Source: an uncultured Flavobacteriales bacterium (lineage in GTDB: Bacteria > Bacteroidota > Bacteroidia > Flavobacteriales > Crocinitomicaceae). Taken from it: 64,000 bases of DNA. Location of the stretch: contig CAMLHZ010000006.1 in NCBI GenBank assembly GCA_946480085.1, positions 124,001-188,000 of the forward strand, given 5' to 3'. The notes under the pieces were generated by a model, which saw nothing but the letters and a program-made list of their open reading frames with translations, ran no database searches and was not told the DNA's origin. Below, piece after piece: positions 45,574 to 54,429 of this stretch (positions are counted from its first letter, which is position 1; each line of letters begins with the position of its first letter). The position numbers and the translations under genes are program-made.

Positions 45574-46431
45574 ATGACAGGCTTGAAGAATTGGATAAAA
45601 TATCATTTTAGTAAACGCATTCATCGCGATAAACTTCATCCGGCTGTTGGCATTCAACAGCGCTCATTGGTAGTTCAATATCTTCAGGCAAAAGCTTCCA
45701 AATCATTGCCGCCATTTAGTTCAACCGGCTTCAAGGTTTTTTCTCAATTTGAAGAAGACGGATTGCTTCTTTACTTGTTCAGCTTGATTGGTGAGGGGAG
45801 CAAAACCTTCATCGAAATTGGTGCGAATGATGGAATTAATAGCAATTGCAGTAATCTCGCAATTCATTTCGGATGGTCGGGATTGTTCTTTGAAGGTGAT
45901 GAGAAACTGATTAAGCGTGGACGAAAATTCTATGCAAAGATTCCAACACCATATCACCCGAAACCAACGTATGTTCAGGCAATTATTAAGGCAGAGAATA
46001 TCAATCAACTGGTAGAACAAAATGGATTGAAAGGCGATATTGAATTGCTTTCAATTGACATAGATGGAAACGATTATTGGGTTTGGAATGCGTTAACGGT
46101 TGTTCGTCCGAAAGTGGTGGTAATAGAAACGCACACGGAGTTTGGAACGGAGAACATCGTAGTTCCTTATGATCCTGAATACATGTATCCCGGAAAGCAT
46201 CCTGTATATCACGGAGCAAGCGTTGTTGCAATGAATAAACTAGCACAGAAAAAAGGTTATCGTTTGGTTGGAGCTAATGATTTGGGAATCAATCAAATTT
46301 ATGTCCGTGAAGATTTGTTGGTGAATGAAGTACCTACTGTTACACCAGAATCAACGCTTTGGCATCCGATTGCTCAAAAAGGACAAGAGAAGTTTCAAGA
46401 GATTAAGGATTGGGAATACCTGGAAGGGTAA
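45574..46431 (+). CDS. FkbM-like methyltransferase-fold protein
   Basis: 285 residues, no signal peptide. F-I-E-I-G-A-N-D-G (about residues 81-89) is the SAM-binding motif I of FkbM-type methyltransferases, followed by G-W-S-G-L-F-F-E-G-D (motif II acid) and L-L-S-I-D-I-D-G-N-D-Y (motif IV). The segment V-I-E-T-H-T-E-F is unusual, and the C-terminus is longer than usual. Such enzymes often methylate sugars of polysaccharides or natural products. With T9SS cargo next door, glycan or surface modification is possible but unproven. ATG 45574 follows the cargo terminator closely. Confidence 0.75.
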   Translation: MTGLKNWIKYHFSKRIHRDKLHPAVGIQQRSLVVQYLQAKASKSLPPFSSTGFKVFSQFEEDGLLLYLFSLIGEGSKTFIEIGANDGINSNCSNLAIHFGWSGLFFEGDEKLIKRGRKFYAKIPTPYHPKPTYVQAIIKAENINQLVEQNGLKGDIELLSIDIDGNDYWVWNALTVVRPKVVVIETHTEFGTENIVVPYDPEYMYPGKHPVYHGASVVAMNKLAQKKGYRLVGANDLGINQIYVREDLLVNEVPTVTPESTLWHPIAQKGQEKFQEIKDWEYLEG

Positions 46432-46556
46432 TTCTAAATTCCAAAATTTTAAATTCTAAAAAAGAAAAGTACTGGAACGAATTTTAGGACTTCATAATAC
46501 TGCATTGAAAAGTTCGCCAGTCCTCTTTAACATTTAGAATTTTGGAATTTAAAATT
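46431..46556. repeat. Heptad-repeat dyad, AATTCYA type
   Basis: The left arm is four heptads ATTCTAA ATTCCAA AATTTTA AATTCTA (46431-46458). The right arm is the inverse type TTAGAAT TTTGGAA TTTAAAA (46534-46554). The ~75-bp spacer contains a further dyad AGGACT...AGTCCT and an ACTGG...CCAGT pair. It fills the whole gap between convergent genes and its first base is the last base of a stop codon. Confidence 0.8.
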
Positions 46557-46561
46557 GAAGC

Positions 46562-47527
46562 TTAGTTCTTGTGTGTTAAGTAAAGGTAAACCGGCAAGTG
46601 GTCAGAATATCCTCCATGATAATAGTCGCCGCTATAACTGGAATTCGGGATTTGGTCACCACTATCGAAGGTGTGCAGCAAACGTTGATCACGAAGAATA
46701 AACGCATTGTTTTTGTGGACTTCCAATCCATTTTTTCCCTGAAGTAATCCTTGCGAAACGATCAATTGATCAAAGACTTCCCATTTTTCATTATGAACAT
46801 GAGTTCCTTCGCCTTTTTTGTGCTCCTCTATCAACAAATTAATCAAATCTCCAGGCTGTTGTTCATGCTGACCCTTCGCTCTCAAGATGGAATGAATGCT
46901 TTTGTTGACCGGTGTGTCGTTGAAATCACCCATCACAATAATATTGGCTTCCGAATCTGAACGTAGAATTTCGTCAATTTCTCTTCTTAGAATTTCAGCA
47001 GTTCCCAATCTTCTGCTTTCAGATTCTATAATTCCTTCCCGACGAGATGGCCAGTGATTCACAAAGAAATGAACACGACTTCCACTGGATAGTCGACCTT
47101 GAATATGCAATATGTCTCGCGTTCTGAAATACGGTTCGTCATCCAGATTAACGACAATTTTCGTTTCCAGTTCTATAGTCATCAAACTCGGATTGTACAG
47201 GAAAGCACAATCAATTCCACGTTTATCATCCGAATCGAAATGCACTATGCGAAGATTGAAATTCTTCAAAACGTCGGTGTTTACCAAGGCTTCTAATACG
47301 TCTCTGTTTTCAATTTCTGCCAAACCAATTGCAAGCGGTGTTTTTGTTTCGAAAAAAGTGAGCACCTGTCCCAAATTTTTGAGTTTTTCCTGATAACGCT
47401 CTTCGTCCCATTGCTTTTCTCCTTCAGGTGTAAACTCTTCGTCGCCCCGAACATGCGGATCGTCAAATGTATCAAACAGATTTTCAACATTGTAAAAGAG
47501 AATAGGATGTAGCGAAATGTCGGACAT
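46562..47527 (-). CDS. Endonuclease/exonuclease/phosphatase (EEP) family protein
   Basis: 321 residues, no signal peptide. It opens with F-Y-N-V-E-N-L-F-D (the N-V-E-N-L-F variant of the EEP Mg site), then G-L-A-E-I-E-N-R (metal-binding Glu), F-V-N-H-W-P-S-R (catalytic His), M-G-D-F-N-D-T-P, and ends with Y-S-D-H-L-P-V (general-base Asp-His). All catalytic parts are present. It could cut nucleic acid or a phosphoester; the close family in Bacteroidota is annotated only as EEP hydrolase. Alone on the minus strand. Confidence 0.9.
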   Translation of the reverse strand: MSDISLHPILFYNVENLFDTFDDPHVRGDEEFTPEGEKQWDEERYQEKLKNLGQVLTFFETKTPLAIGLAEIENRDVLEALVNTDVLKNFNLRIVHFDSDDKRGIDCAFLYNPSLMTIELETKIVVNLDDEPYFRTRDILHIQGRLSSGSRVHFFVNHWPSRREGIIESESRRLGTAEILRREIDEILRSDSEANIIVMGDFNDTPVNKSIHSILRAKGQHEQQPGDLINLLIEEHKKGEGTHVHNEKWEVFDQLIVSQGLLQGKNGLEVHKNNAFILRDQRLLHTFDSGDQIPNSSYSGDYYHGGYSDHLPVYLYLTHKN

Positions 47528-47596
47528 AGCTGAAAATTATGGTAGAAATTTAGGGAAAATTGCTGTCTTGTAAAAATCAATTTCTCTGTTTTCCTG

Positions 47597-47604
47597 TACC
47601 TTTG
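47597..47604 (+). promoter_or_regulatory. -7 box TACCTTTG adjacent to the DUF71 start
   Basis: A strong -7 match, 4 bp upstream of ATG 47609, with no TTG at 19 bp. If active the transcript would be leaderless, since transcription should start at or just after the ATG. Confidence 0.45.
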
Positions 47605-47608
47605 ATCT

Positions 47609-48478
47609 ATGGGAGAAAAAGCTGTTGTTCTTTGGTCGGGTGGGAAAGATTGTAATCTCTCTTTACATTTAGCGAAGGAGAAAGGATATGATGTTTTGGC
47701 ACTTGTTACCTTTTATTCTTCGTCCACAGAGTTCAGAGCCCATGCAAAGGAATTGATGGATCTCCAATCGAAATCGCTGGGAATTCCTCATATGCTTTTA
47801 CAAGTTGAAGAACCTTTTGCCGAAAACTACGAAGTTCAGCTTGTAAAGTTGAAAACCCAGTTGGGAATTGAAGTAGTGATCTCTGGTGATATTTCTGAGG
47901 TTCATGGAAATTCAAATTGGATTTCGGATAGAGCCGCTGCTGTTAAACTGCAAACATTTCTCCCACTTTGGCATGCTGAAAGGGCAGAAGTGATGAAGCA
48001 GTTACTCAATTCGAACTTTGAAGTTGTATTGTCAATGGTGAAAGAGCCGTGGTTCGATACCAGCTTTCTCGGTCGAAAAATCACTCCTGAATTAATTGAC
48101 GAGTTTCAACGTTTAGGGAAAGAAAATGGATTAGATTTTTGCGGTGAGCAGGGAGAATACCATACGATGGTATTAAACGGACCTGGTTATCGTTCACCAA
48201 TTACGATTGAAAAATTCAGTACTGAGAAGTATAACGAAATGTTTCACTTTACAGATTTGAAGATTTCGTTGAATGCTAACTATGATGTGCCACAATTGGA
48301 GAAGCATAAAATCTGCGTCAGCTGTGGAATCCCTTTTTCATGTTATACAAGCGGTTGCTGGTGTGCAGGTCTTCCGATGATTATGCCAATGGAGAACATT
48401 ACAGATTGTTTATGTCCGAATTGTTTGAAAGCAGAGATCAATAGAAAATTGGAAGAGAATAATTTGAATTCGATCTAA
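47609..48478 (+). CDS. DUF71/Dph6-like ATP-pyrophosphatase fused to a Cys-rich CWC tail
   Basis: 289 residues. The PP-loop V-V-L-W-S-G-G-K-D-C is at about 6-15, and G-D-I-S at about 94. E-x-G-E-Y-H-T-M-V (about 184) is the C-terminal motif of the diphthine-ammonia-ligase-like (DUF71) family that adenylates a carboxyl or amide. From residue 233 a separate module has Cys at 236, 239, 245, 250, 252, 267, 269 and 272 (C-W-C-x-x-L-P, C-L-C-P-x-C-L), the CWC family, a probable zinc site. Bacteria lack diphthamide, so the substrate is some other small molecule or RNA base (inference). Its stop overlaps the next start (TAATG). Confidence 0.85.
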   Translation: MGEKAVVLWSGGKDCNLSLHLAKEKGYDVLALVTFYSSSTEFRAHAKELMDLQSKSLGIPHMLLQVEEPFAENYEVQLVKLKTQLGIEVVISGDISEVHGNSNWISDRAAAVKLQTFLPLWHAERAEVMKQLLNSNFEVVLSMVKEPWFDTSFLGRKITPELIDEFQRLGKENGLDFCGEQGEYHTMVLNGPGYRSPITIEKFSTEKYNEMFHFTDLKISLNANYDVPQLEKHKICVSCGIPFSCYTSGCWCAGLPMIMPMENITDCLCPNCLKAEINRKLEENNLNSI

Positions 48479-49407
48479 TGATATTAGTAGCTTTTACTTT
48501 TACGAGATACCGTTTAATTTTCGGTTTGAAGTCCTTTACTTTGAAAAAATTGAGTTTAACCGATTTGGGTGGGGTAACTCAGGGGCTTCCGAATGACTCA
48601 AAGCTGGTTATTATTCAAGATTACTTTCATATTTTAGGGATTCCCGCTTTTCCAATACGTAGAAGATTTTCGTTTGAAATGTGTGGAGAAAAATCTGCGA
48701 TTCCAGTTAATTTGCAGCGAATAATCGATCAACCGTATCCTAGAGTAAGAGGCAAATGGTACTCCTGGACTTTTTTAATAGCAATAGGTTTGGTAGTTAT
48801 CGCAGGAATAATCTCTTCAATAATGCATAGCCACGATGAGCAAAAGGTAATGCTTGAAATTCAGGAGCAGGCTATGCTTGAAAATAAGGCAGAAATAACG
48901 AGACAACTGAAAAAGGATGAAGAGATGTTTGATAATCCACAAACCGGATTCATTGTTTTGGTTCAAGGAAGCAATCCTTATATTGATCGGTACAACATTG
49001 TACATGACGCACAATATCAGTTTGAGGTTATAAAGGTTACCAGAGATAGTGTTCAGATATTGTTGGATAGAATGAATGATTTAGACAATAAGATGCGTCG
49101 AGAAGCCCATTCGGGAGCACTTAATTTGCCTATTGATTCTTTAGAAGCGAGAATTCGTTATAGAGAAAACAACTGGAATCAATCGTCTTTTATGGATTCG
49201 GTGAGAATCGTTTATTCAAAACAAGAAATGATGCAAAAAATGGTTGTTTTGAACCTGGAAAATTATGTCAATAAATATGAGATTGTAAACATTTCTTTGA
49301 CCGAATTCAGAAGCTTGAAATCAACATTGAATGTAGATAAGAGCGTTGATATAAAAGCCTTTTCCAAAATAGGAGCTGGTTGGGTGAAAGTTATTCAGAG
49401 TTATTGA
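48478..49407 (+). CDS. Hypothetical membrane protein coupled to the DUF71 gene
   Basis: 309 residues. The first ~95 residues are cytosolic (a strand-rich region including D-Y-F-H-I-L-G-I-P-A-F-P). One membrane helix (about 98-117, F-L-I-A-I-G-L-V-V-I-A-G-I-I) is followed by a charged helical segment and a soluble C-terminal part. No family is recognised. The ATG overlaps the DUF71 stop by one base, so the two are made together. A membrane-linked partner of the ATP-pyrophosphatase is a possibility only. Confidence 0.65.
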   Translation: MILVAFTFTRYRLIFGLKSFTLKKLSLTDLGGVTQGLPNDSKLVIIQDYFHILGIPAFPIRRRFSFEMCGEKSAIPVNLQRIIDQPYPRVRGKWYSWTFLIAIGLVVIAGIISSIMHSHDEQKVMLEIQEQAMLENKAEITRQLKKDEEMFDNPQTGFIVLVQGSNPYIDRYNIVHDAQYQFEVIKVTRDSVQILLDRMNDLDNKMRREAHSGALNLPIDSLEARIRYRENNWNQSSFMDSVRIVYSKQEMMQKMVVLNLENYVNKYEIVNISLTEFRSLKSTLNVDKSVDIKAFSKIGAGWVKVIQSY

Positions 49408-49448
49408 GATGCGTTCATTTTAAGGCTCCTTATTGAAGAGGACGCTGG

Positions 49449-52400
49449 TTATTTGACCAAATGAATAAACCCTTGTTTCATTCCTGTTTTGTCTGATTTT
49501 CCTTTTGGATAATAGATATAGAAATAAACACCTTCATTTAAACCTTCGCCATCAAATGTGTTTTCATAAGGTGCAGCATGAAATATTGGGTTGCCCCAGC
49601 GATTAACGATGAACAATTCATTTTCTAGCTGCGAGAAAACATCATCAAAGTAGAAGAAATCATTTATTCCATCGCCGTTTGGTGTAACCACATTTGGAAG
49701 CGGTCCAGCACAATCAACCGTTTCTACAAACAAAGTGTCGAAGTAAACACAACCCGATTGCGTGGTGATTTGAAGTACAAAATCCTGATTTCCGGTAATT
49801 GGAAGTTCAGTTGTATTTCCTAAACCAAGCCAGGTGTAAGAATTGGTGTCGTTAGGGAAGTAGTAAGTGTAAATATCGTTCAAACAGAAAATCGTGTCTG
49901 GCAATAAATTAAGATTTGGCGGTAGAATAGCATTTATGGTCAGGAAATCTGAATATTCGCAGCCCAAACTGTCCCAGGTATGAATGGTGTGTGTGCCCGA
50001 ATTTTCTTCAGTTAGAATAAAGTCGACCTGATTATCATCCGTGAAATCTCCAAACGGTGTTTCCCAGAATATGCTGTCCGAATTTGTCGTAACTACAATG
50101 TTTCCGGGTGTATCCTCACAAAACGTAGCAAAGTTAATTTGTGTTGAGAATTGTCGGTCAGAGCCATGAACCACAATGGTTCCGATATTCGTTGGACAAG
50201 CATTTTGGTCGTAACCAACAACAGTTACATTGGGATAACTATTCTCACCGGAGAATGTCACTTCAAAATCATCTTCATTCTGAAAAGGACTGGACCATTG
50301 AACCGAATCTAAATTGTTATTCAGTACAGATATTACTTCTGTTTCGTCGGCACAAAGTTTCAATGTGTCGTTTGACAATGAAAGCGCTGTTTGCGGATGA
50401 AGAGTGATAATTTCTACCACGGTTTGTGAGTAGCAAGAATTGGCAACCGTTACGGATAAGTTGTTATCACTTTCAATTGATGAATACGGAATAGAAATTG
50501 GGTTGATATCTCCAACAAAAGTGTTCCCGCAGTACCATTCGATGGTTGCACTGTCAGGAATTCCGTCAATGTAGTAAACACCGTCTTCGTTATAACACAA
50601 GCTATTGTCGCCCAGGATATTTCCTATATCGAATGTTCCATCAATGATCACAACACTATCTAAAATAGTTGTTCCACACTGTGTTAATTCTACGATATAT
50701 ACGCCGGGTGAAGAAACAATCAGACTATCTGCCGTAGAGCCTCCATTTTGCCATTCAATATCAATGTTTCCGGAATGGGTAATGTGGATGGTTGCGCTTT
50801 CGTTTGCACACAAAACGGCATCCGGATCAACGGATAACGTTGGAGTAGAATATTGGAAAACTTCGAACGGATTGGCAACCAGCGAACAGCCATCGGCATC
50901 GATCACATGACATTCGTAAAGCCCAATATCCTGAACATAAACTACGGAAGTGTGTGATAAGGTGTCACCATTCTGATTGATCCAGGCATAAGTTGTATAG
51001 AAGTTCGGAACAGCCAATTCAATCGAATCTCCCGGACAAACAACTCCATCAGGAACATTAGTGGTTATTACCGGAGGCATTTTCAATCCCAAATACTGAT
51101 TGAATAAGATGTAAACGTAACATCCTGTCACGGAATCTGTGATTGTTCCGCTATACGTGTACCATCCGGGAGTGTTAATCAATAAACTATCGTAGTTATT
51201 TGTCCAGATAGGATCAGGTCCGCTCCAGCTTAGATCCGAGTTTGGATTTCCCGAAATCAAGTAATCAGAATCACCCGGACAAAGTAATGAAGGACCAGTT
51301 ACCATTGGATTCCAGCTAGGATTTTGGTTAACAGTTATGTAAAACTGCTGCGAGGTGTGGTACCAAACAGTATCTACACCGCACAAGTTGTCATAACCAA
51401 CAACAACGGTCATTTCAACGGTATACCAACCTGAAGTTACAGGTGAAAAAACGGCAGTTGCTGTATCAAAATTGGGAACAGGTATTCCATTGATTTCCCA
51501 CATTACAGTGTCAACCGGAATTTCTATCTGGGGAACGTAATTCGGAATAGTATTTACAAACAGATCAATTCCATGAAATTCAACCGGATTTCCTTGACAA
51601 ACCTGCACTGAGTCACCTGTTGGAACATCAGTTGCCATTACAATTCCTGGTGAAAGTGTATCTGGATCTAGCGCCAAATCCAAAATAAAAATGAACTCAC
51701 CGTTATTCATACAATATTCATTTTCGACATGAACACTGTATTGAATTCCTGTATCAATCACATGTGGACCAGGTCCTGTGTAGGTTTGATCCGGACCAAT
51801 GAGTTCCAAAACAGAATTTGGATCTAAACCAGAAAATAAAAGCGAAACACTTTCGGGATAACAATAATGATAATCCAAATAATTTGGACCACCCTGATTT
51901 ACGTTTACACCATGATCATCAGTCAATAAAGGTAGAGTAGGTGTTGGTTCCAGAATTCCATGAATGGTATCCAAATCAAATTCACAATCATCAATACGTT
52001 CAACTCTTACCCAGTAATCACCCGTCGCTGAAATGGTGCTGAAAGCATTAGTTGTTCCGTCATACCACAAATGATCATAAGCAGGACCGTAATGATAGTA
52101 TGTCAACGGATCGTAATTCAATTCCGCAGTCAAACAAAAATGAACGGTATCGTTTTCAAGCGTCACATAATCCGGAATTTGATTAGCGCTTAAATGACCA
52201 ACCAAACTATCGTTAGCCGGCGGCATAAAGAAATTGTAAGCTCCGTAAGTTGAATTCACGTGTGTTTCCAAAAATGAATTCTTGCTTTGGTCGCCAACTA
52301 AGTACAAATGAAATGGTTCTGAACCGTAAAAAGGGTTGAAAGTATAGTTGTTTCCACCAATAACCGGAGCTGTTCCTCCCTGAAAATTCAGATCTTGAGA

Positions 52401-53750
52401 ATAACTTCCTGCGATAAAGGGTTTGTTGTTTTGGTAAGCCGAAATTCCTTTTCCTTCGTCATCCATTTTACCACCAAAATGTTTTACATAGCTGCGTGAG
52501 CCATTATTTTCCACCTTGATGAGGTAAGGATCCTTGTAACCAACAGAACTGAACAAATATTCAGTTGTGTCCTGAAGTTGTGACAAATCACACTTGAAAT
52601 GTCCCGTAATGTAAATGCCGTTTGCCGGATCAATAGCTAGTGAACGTGCTGAAAGTTCATTGTCGGAACCCAATGTATTGTTCCAGATATGCTGACCATT
52701 TGCATTGGTTTTTACCCAGAAGATTTGTTTATCGTACGGATTTTGAATGTTGACAATTGCGCTTTGGTTGACATAAGTCATATTTCCAAGGAAATCTCCA
52801 ATAACAATTGATTCATTGTCCTGATTAATCTCTACTTCGTAAGGAACAACCATTCCTGCTTTAAAGAGGTTAAAGAATTGAAATTGTCCGGCTGAATTTA
52901 GCTTCGCCAGATAACCAATATTGAAACCGTTGTTGGTAATGGTATTTCCTGCAAAAACAAGCGTATCAGAAAATTGTCCGGTGAGGAAAACGTTATTTTG
53001 GAAATCCACATCAACAGAAAGTCCTCTATCGTCGTAGTCTGCAGTTCCGGTTACAGTCCAAAGTGGATTTCCAGAACTATCGTATTTCAAAACGAAAATA
53101 TCGAAACTTGGATTTCCAGTGTTTGGATTAGGGGTACTCACTAAGCTGGAACTTCCAATGGTAGAATTTCCCTGGTATTCTCCGGTAATAATGACATTAT
53201 TATTGTTATCAACGGCTAATTTATATCCATTTTCAATTCCTGAACCACCTTCTTTGCGAGCCCAGAGAATATTTCCTGCAGGGTCCATCTTTACAATGAA
53301 AATGTCTTTTGAATTGGAGTTTGACGTCAAGGTTGTACTTCCAAAAGTGACTGTTCCGAAGAAAGAACCGCAAACAACGATATTTTGATCGGGACCAATA
53401 GCAACGTCTACCGCACGGTCGTCTTGAGAACCTCCGAATTGGGTGATCCAAAGAACGTCTCCGTTTGTTCCATATTTGGCTACATAGGCATCATTGCTTC
53501 CGTTGGTTCCGTTAAAACCGTTCATCGTACCAAAAGAAGTTTGTCCGGAGAAATAACCCGTAACATAGCTTTGTCCTGAAAAATTGGTTTCTAAATCGGT
53601 TGCTTCATTAATGGTTTGACTAAAGGTGTTTGCTCCCCACCCTTGAGCGAAAGAGTGATTGGTAAATAGCAAAGAAAAGAACAAAACAGAGCAAACCACA
53701 TTTCGAAACGTAGTGCAATAATTGTTGAAAGACAGCTTTAGTAATGTCAA
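49449..53750 (-). CDS. Giant T9SS type-B protein with SBBP repeats, paralog A
   Basis: About 1433 residues if started at TTG 53750. No ATG lies in frame before the signal peptide: TTG 53750 (giving M-T-L-L-K-L-S-F, cleaved after SFAQ), GTG 53699 and TTG 53933 (inside the neighbour) are the choices. The first ~450 residues are SBBP beta-propeller-like repeats (G-P-D-Q-N-I-V-V, D-I-F-I-V-K-M-D-P-A-G-N-I-L-W-A). Many Ig-like modules follow. The last ~85 residues are the gliding-motility type-B tail (P-N-V-V-T-P-N-G-D-G-I-N-D-F, then N-R-W-G-N). It is a close homolog of 54430-59133 and would be surface-exposed, possibly adhesive. Confidence 0.85.
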   Translation of the reverse strand: MTLLKLSFNNYCTTFRNVVCSVLFFSLLFTNHSFAQGWGANTFSQTINEATDLETNFSGQSYVTGYFSGQTSFGTMNGFNGTNGSNDAYVAKYGTNGDVLWITQFGGSQDDRAVDVAIGPDQNIVVCGSFFGTVTFGSTTLTSNSNSKDIFIVKMDPAGNILWARKEGGSGIENGYKLAVDNNNNVIITGEYQGNSTIGSSSLVSTPNPNTGNPSFDIFVLKYDSSGNPLWTVTGTADYDDRGLSVDVDFQNNVFLTGQFSDTLVFAGNTITNNGFNIGYLAKLNSAGQFQFFNLFKAGMVVPYEVEINQDNESIVIGDFLGNMTYVNQSAIVNIQNPYDKQIFWVKTNANGQHIWNNTLGSDNELSARSLAIDPANGIYITGHFKCDLSQLQDTTEYLFSSVGYKDPYLIKVENNGSRSYVKHFGGKMDDEGKGISAYQNNKPFIAGSYSQDLNFQGGTAPVIGGNNYTFNPFYGSEPFHLYLVGDQSKNSFLETHVNSTYGAYNFFMPPANDSLVGHLSANQIPDYVTLENDTVHFCLTAELNYDPLTYYHYGPAYDHLWYDGTTNAFSTISATGDYWVRVERIDDCEFDLDTIHGILEPTPTLPLLTDDHGVNVNQGGPNYLDYHYCYPESVSLLFSGLDPNSVLELIGPDQTYTGPGPHVIDTGIQYSVHVENEYCMNNGEFIFILDLALDPDTLSPGIVMATDVPTGDSVQVCQGNPVEFHGIDLFVNTIPNYVPQIEIPVDTVMWEINGIPVPNFDTATAVFSPVTSGWYTVEMTVVVGYDNLCGVDTVWYHTSQQFYITVNQNPSWNPMVTGPSLLCPGDSDYLISGNPNSDLSWSGPDPIWTNNYDSLLINTPGWYTYSGTITDSVTGCYVYILFNQYLGLKMPPVITTNVPDGVVCPGDSIELAVPNFYTTYAWINQNGDTLSHTSVVYVQDIGLYECHVIDADGCSLVANPFEVFQYSTPTLSVDPDAVLCANESATIHITHSGNIDIEWQNGGSTADSLIVSSPGVYIVELTQCGTTILDSVVIIDGTFDIGNILGDNSLCYNEDGVYYIDGIPDSATIEWYCGNTFVGDINPISIPYSSIESDNNLSVTVANSCYSQTVVEIITLHPQTALSLSNDTLKLCADETEVISVLNNNLDSVQWSSPFQNEDDFEVTFSGENSYPNVTVVGYDQNACPTNIGTIVVHGSDRQFSTQINFATFCEDTPGNIVVTTNSDSIFWETPFGDFTDDNQVDFILTEENSGTHTIHTWDSLGCEYSDFLTINAILPPNLNLLPDTIFCLNDIYTYYFPNDTNSYTWLGLGNTTELPITGNQDFVLQITTQSGCVYFDTLFVETVDCAGPLPNVVTPNGDGINDFFYFDDVFSQLENELFIVNRWGNPIFHAAPYENTFDGEGLNEGVYFYIYYPKGKSDKTGMKQGFIHLVK

Positions 53751-53899
53751 AGCAAAGTTCAGTTTTGTCCTTTTTCCTAAAGGTAAGGAGAATTCAAAAG
53801 AACAAACGTGCAAATGAATATTCGAGTTGCTTGTGTGTTTAAAATCCACGAATCTCAAACAAATTGTAAGAAAAAACCTTTTTTTGTTGACTTTACAAC

Positions 53900-54397
53900 T
53901 TAACTGAAGATGGCTTTGTATTCTTCGATACAATTTGCGCCATATTTCTTTTTCAGGTAATCTTTCATCACCTTGTTGTAACCTGGGATGTCTTCACCTT
54001 CAGGATTATAAAAGATACAACAGCCTACATAGTCGAAATTAACCTTGTACTTTTTCCTGAACGCTGCGGACCTTTTTTCGTTTTCTTTAGGAAAGCCCTG
54101 AAATCCTCCTCGAATGACAATTTCAACCACACCTTGCTCAATCATTTTTTTAGCATTCTCAACGGTATACGGGCAAGGGATACCAACAAAAGCAATGCTT
54201 GTCGAATTGGTGTCTGATAGGTATGAGCTTGTCAGAACCTGATGGATAATTGGTTTTAGGGGGGCCAGTTCAGGCGTTTCTGGTCTTACCGTATCTTTTT
54301 TAAAGACATACAACGAATCGAATTTCGCATCGTTCTCCTGAGCGAATGTTAAACCTGAAAAGCAACAGAATAAAAGTACAAGAAGGTGATTTGTCAT
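53900..54397 (-). CDS. Small secreted hypothetical protein between giant T9SS genes
   Basis: 165 residues with a signal peptide (cleaved near TFAQ). The mature part has V-G-I-P-C-P-Y-T-V-E-N-A and V-G-C-C-I-F-Y-N-P-E-G-E-D, with four Cys in all (including G-A-N-C-I), possibly disulfide-bonded. No family is recognised. It is 32 bp downstream of paralog B and ~150 bp upstream of paralog A on the same strand, so the three may be one operon and this may be a partner of the giants. Confidence 0.65.
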   Translation of the reverse strand: MTNHLLVLLFCCFSGLTFAQENDAKFDSLYVFKKDTVRPETPELAPLKPIIHQVLTSSYLSDTNSTSIAFVGIPCPYTVENAKKMIEQGVVEIVIRGGFQGFPKENEKRSAAFRKKYKVNFDYVGCCIFYNPEGEDIPGYNKVMKDYLKKKYGANCIEEYKAIFS

Positions 54398-54429
54398 GCT
54401 GAAATCTAGAATACTGCGAATTTATACTA

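Noticed and set aside
53751..53933. N-terminal extension of giant paralog A to TTG 53933
   Set aside because: It overlaps the neighbouring gene by 34 bp and adds about 60 residues before the signal peptide, which the paralog lacks.
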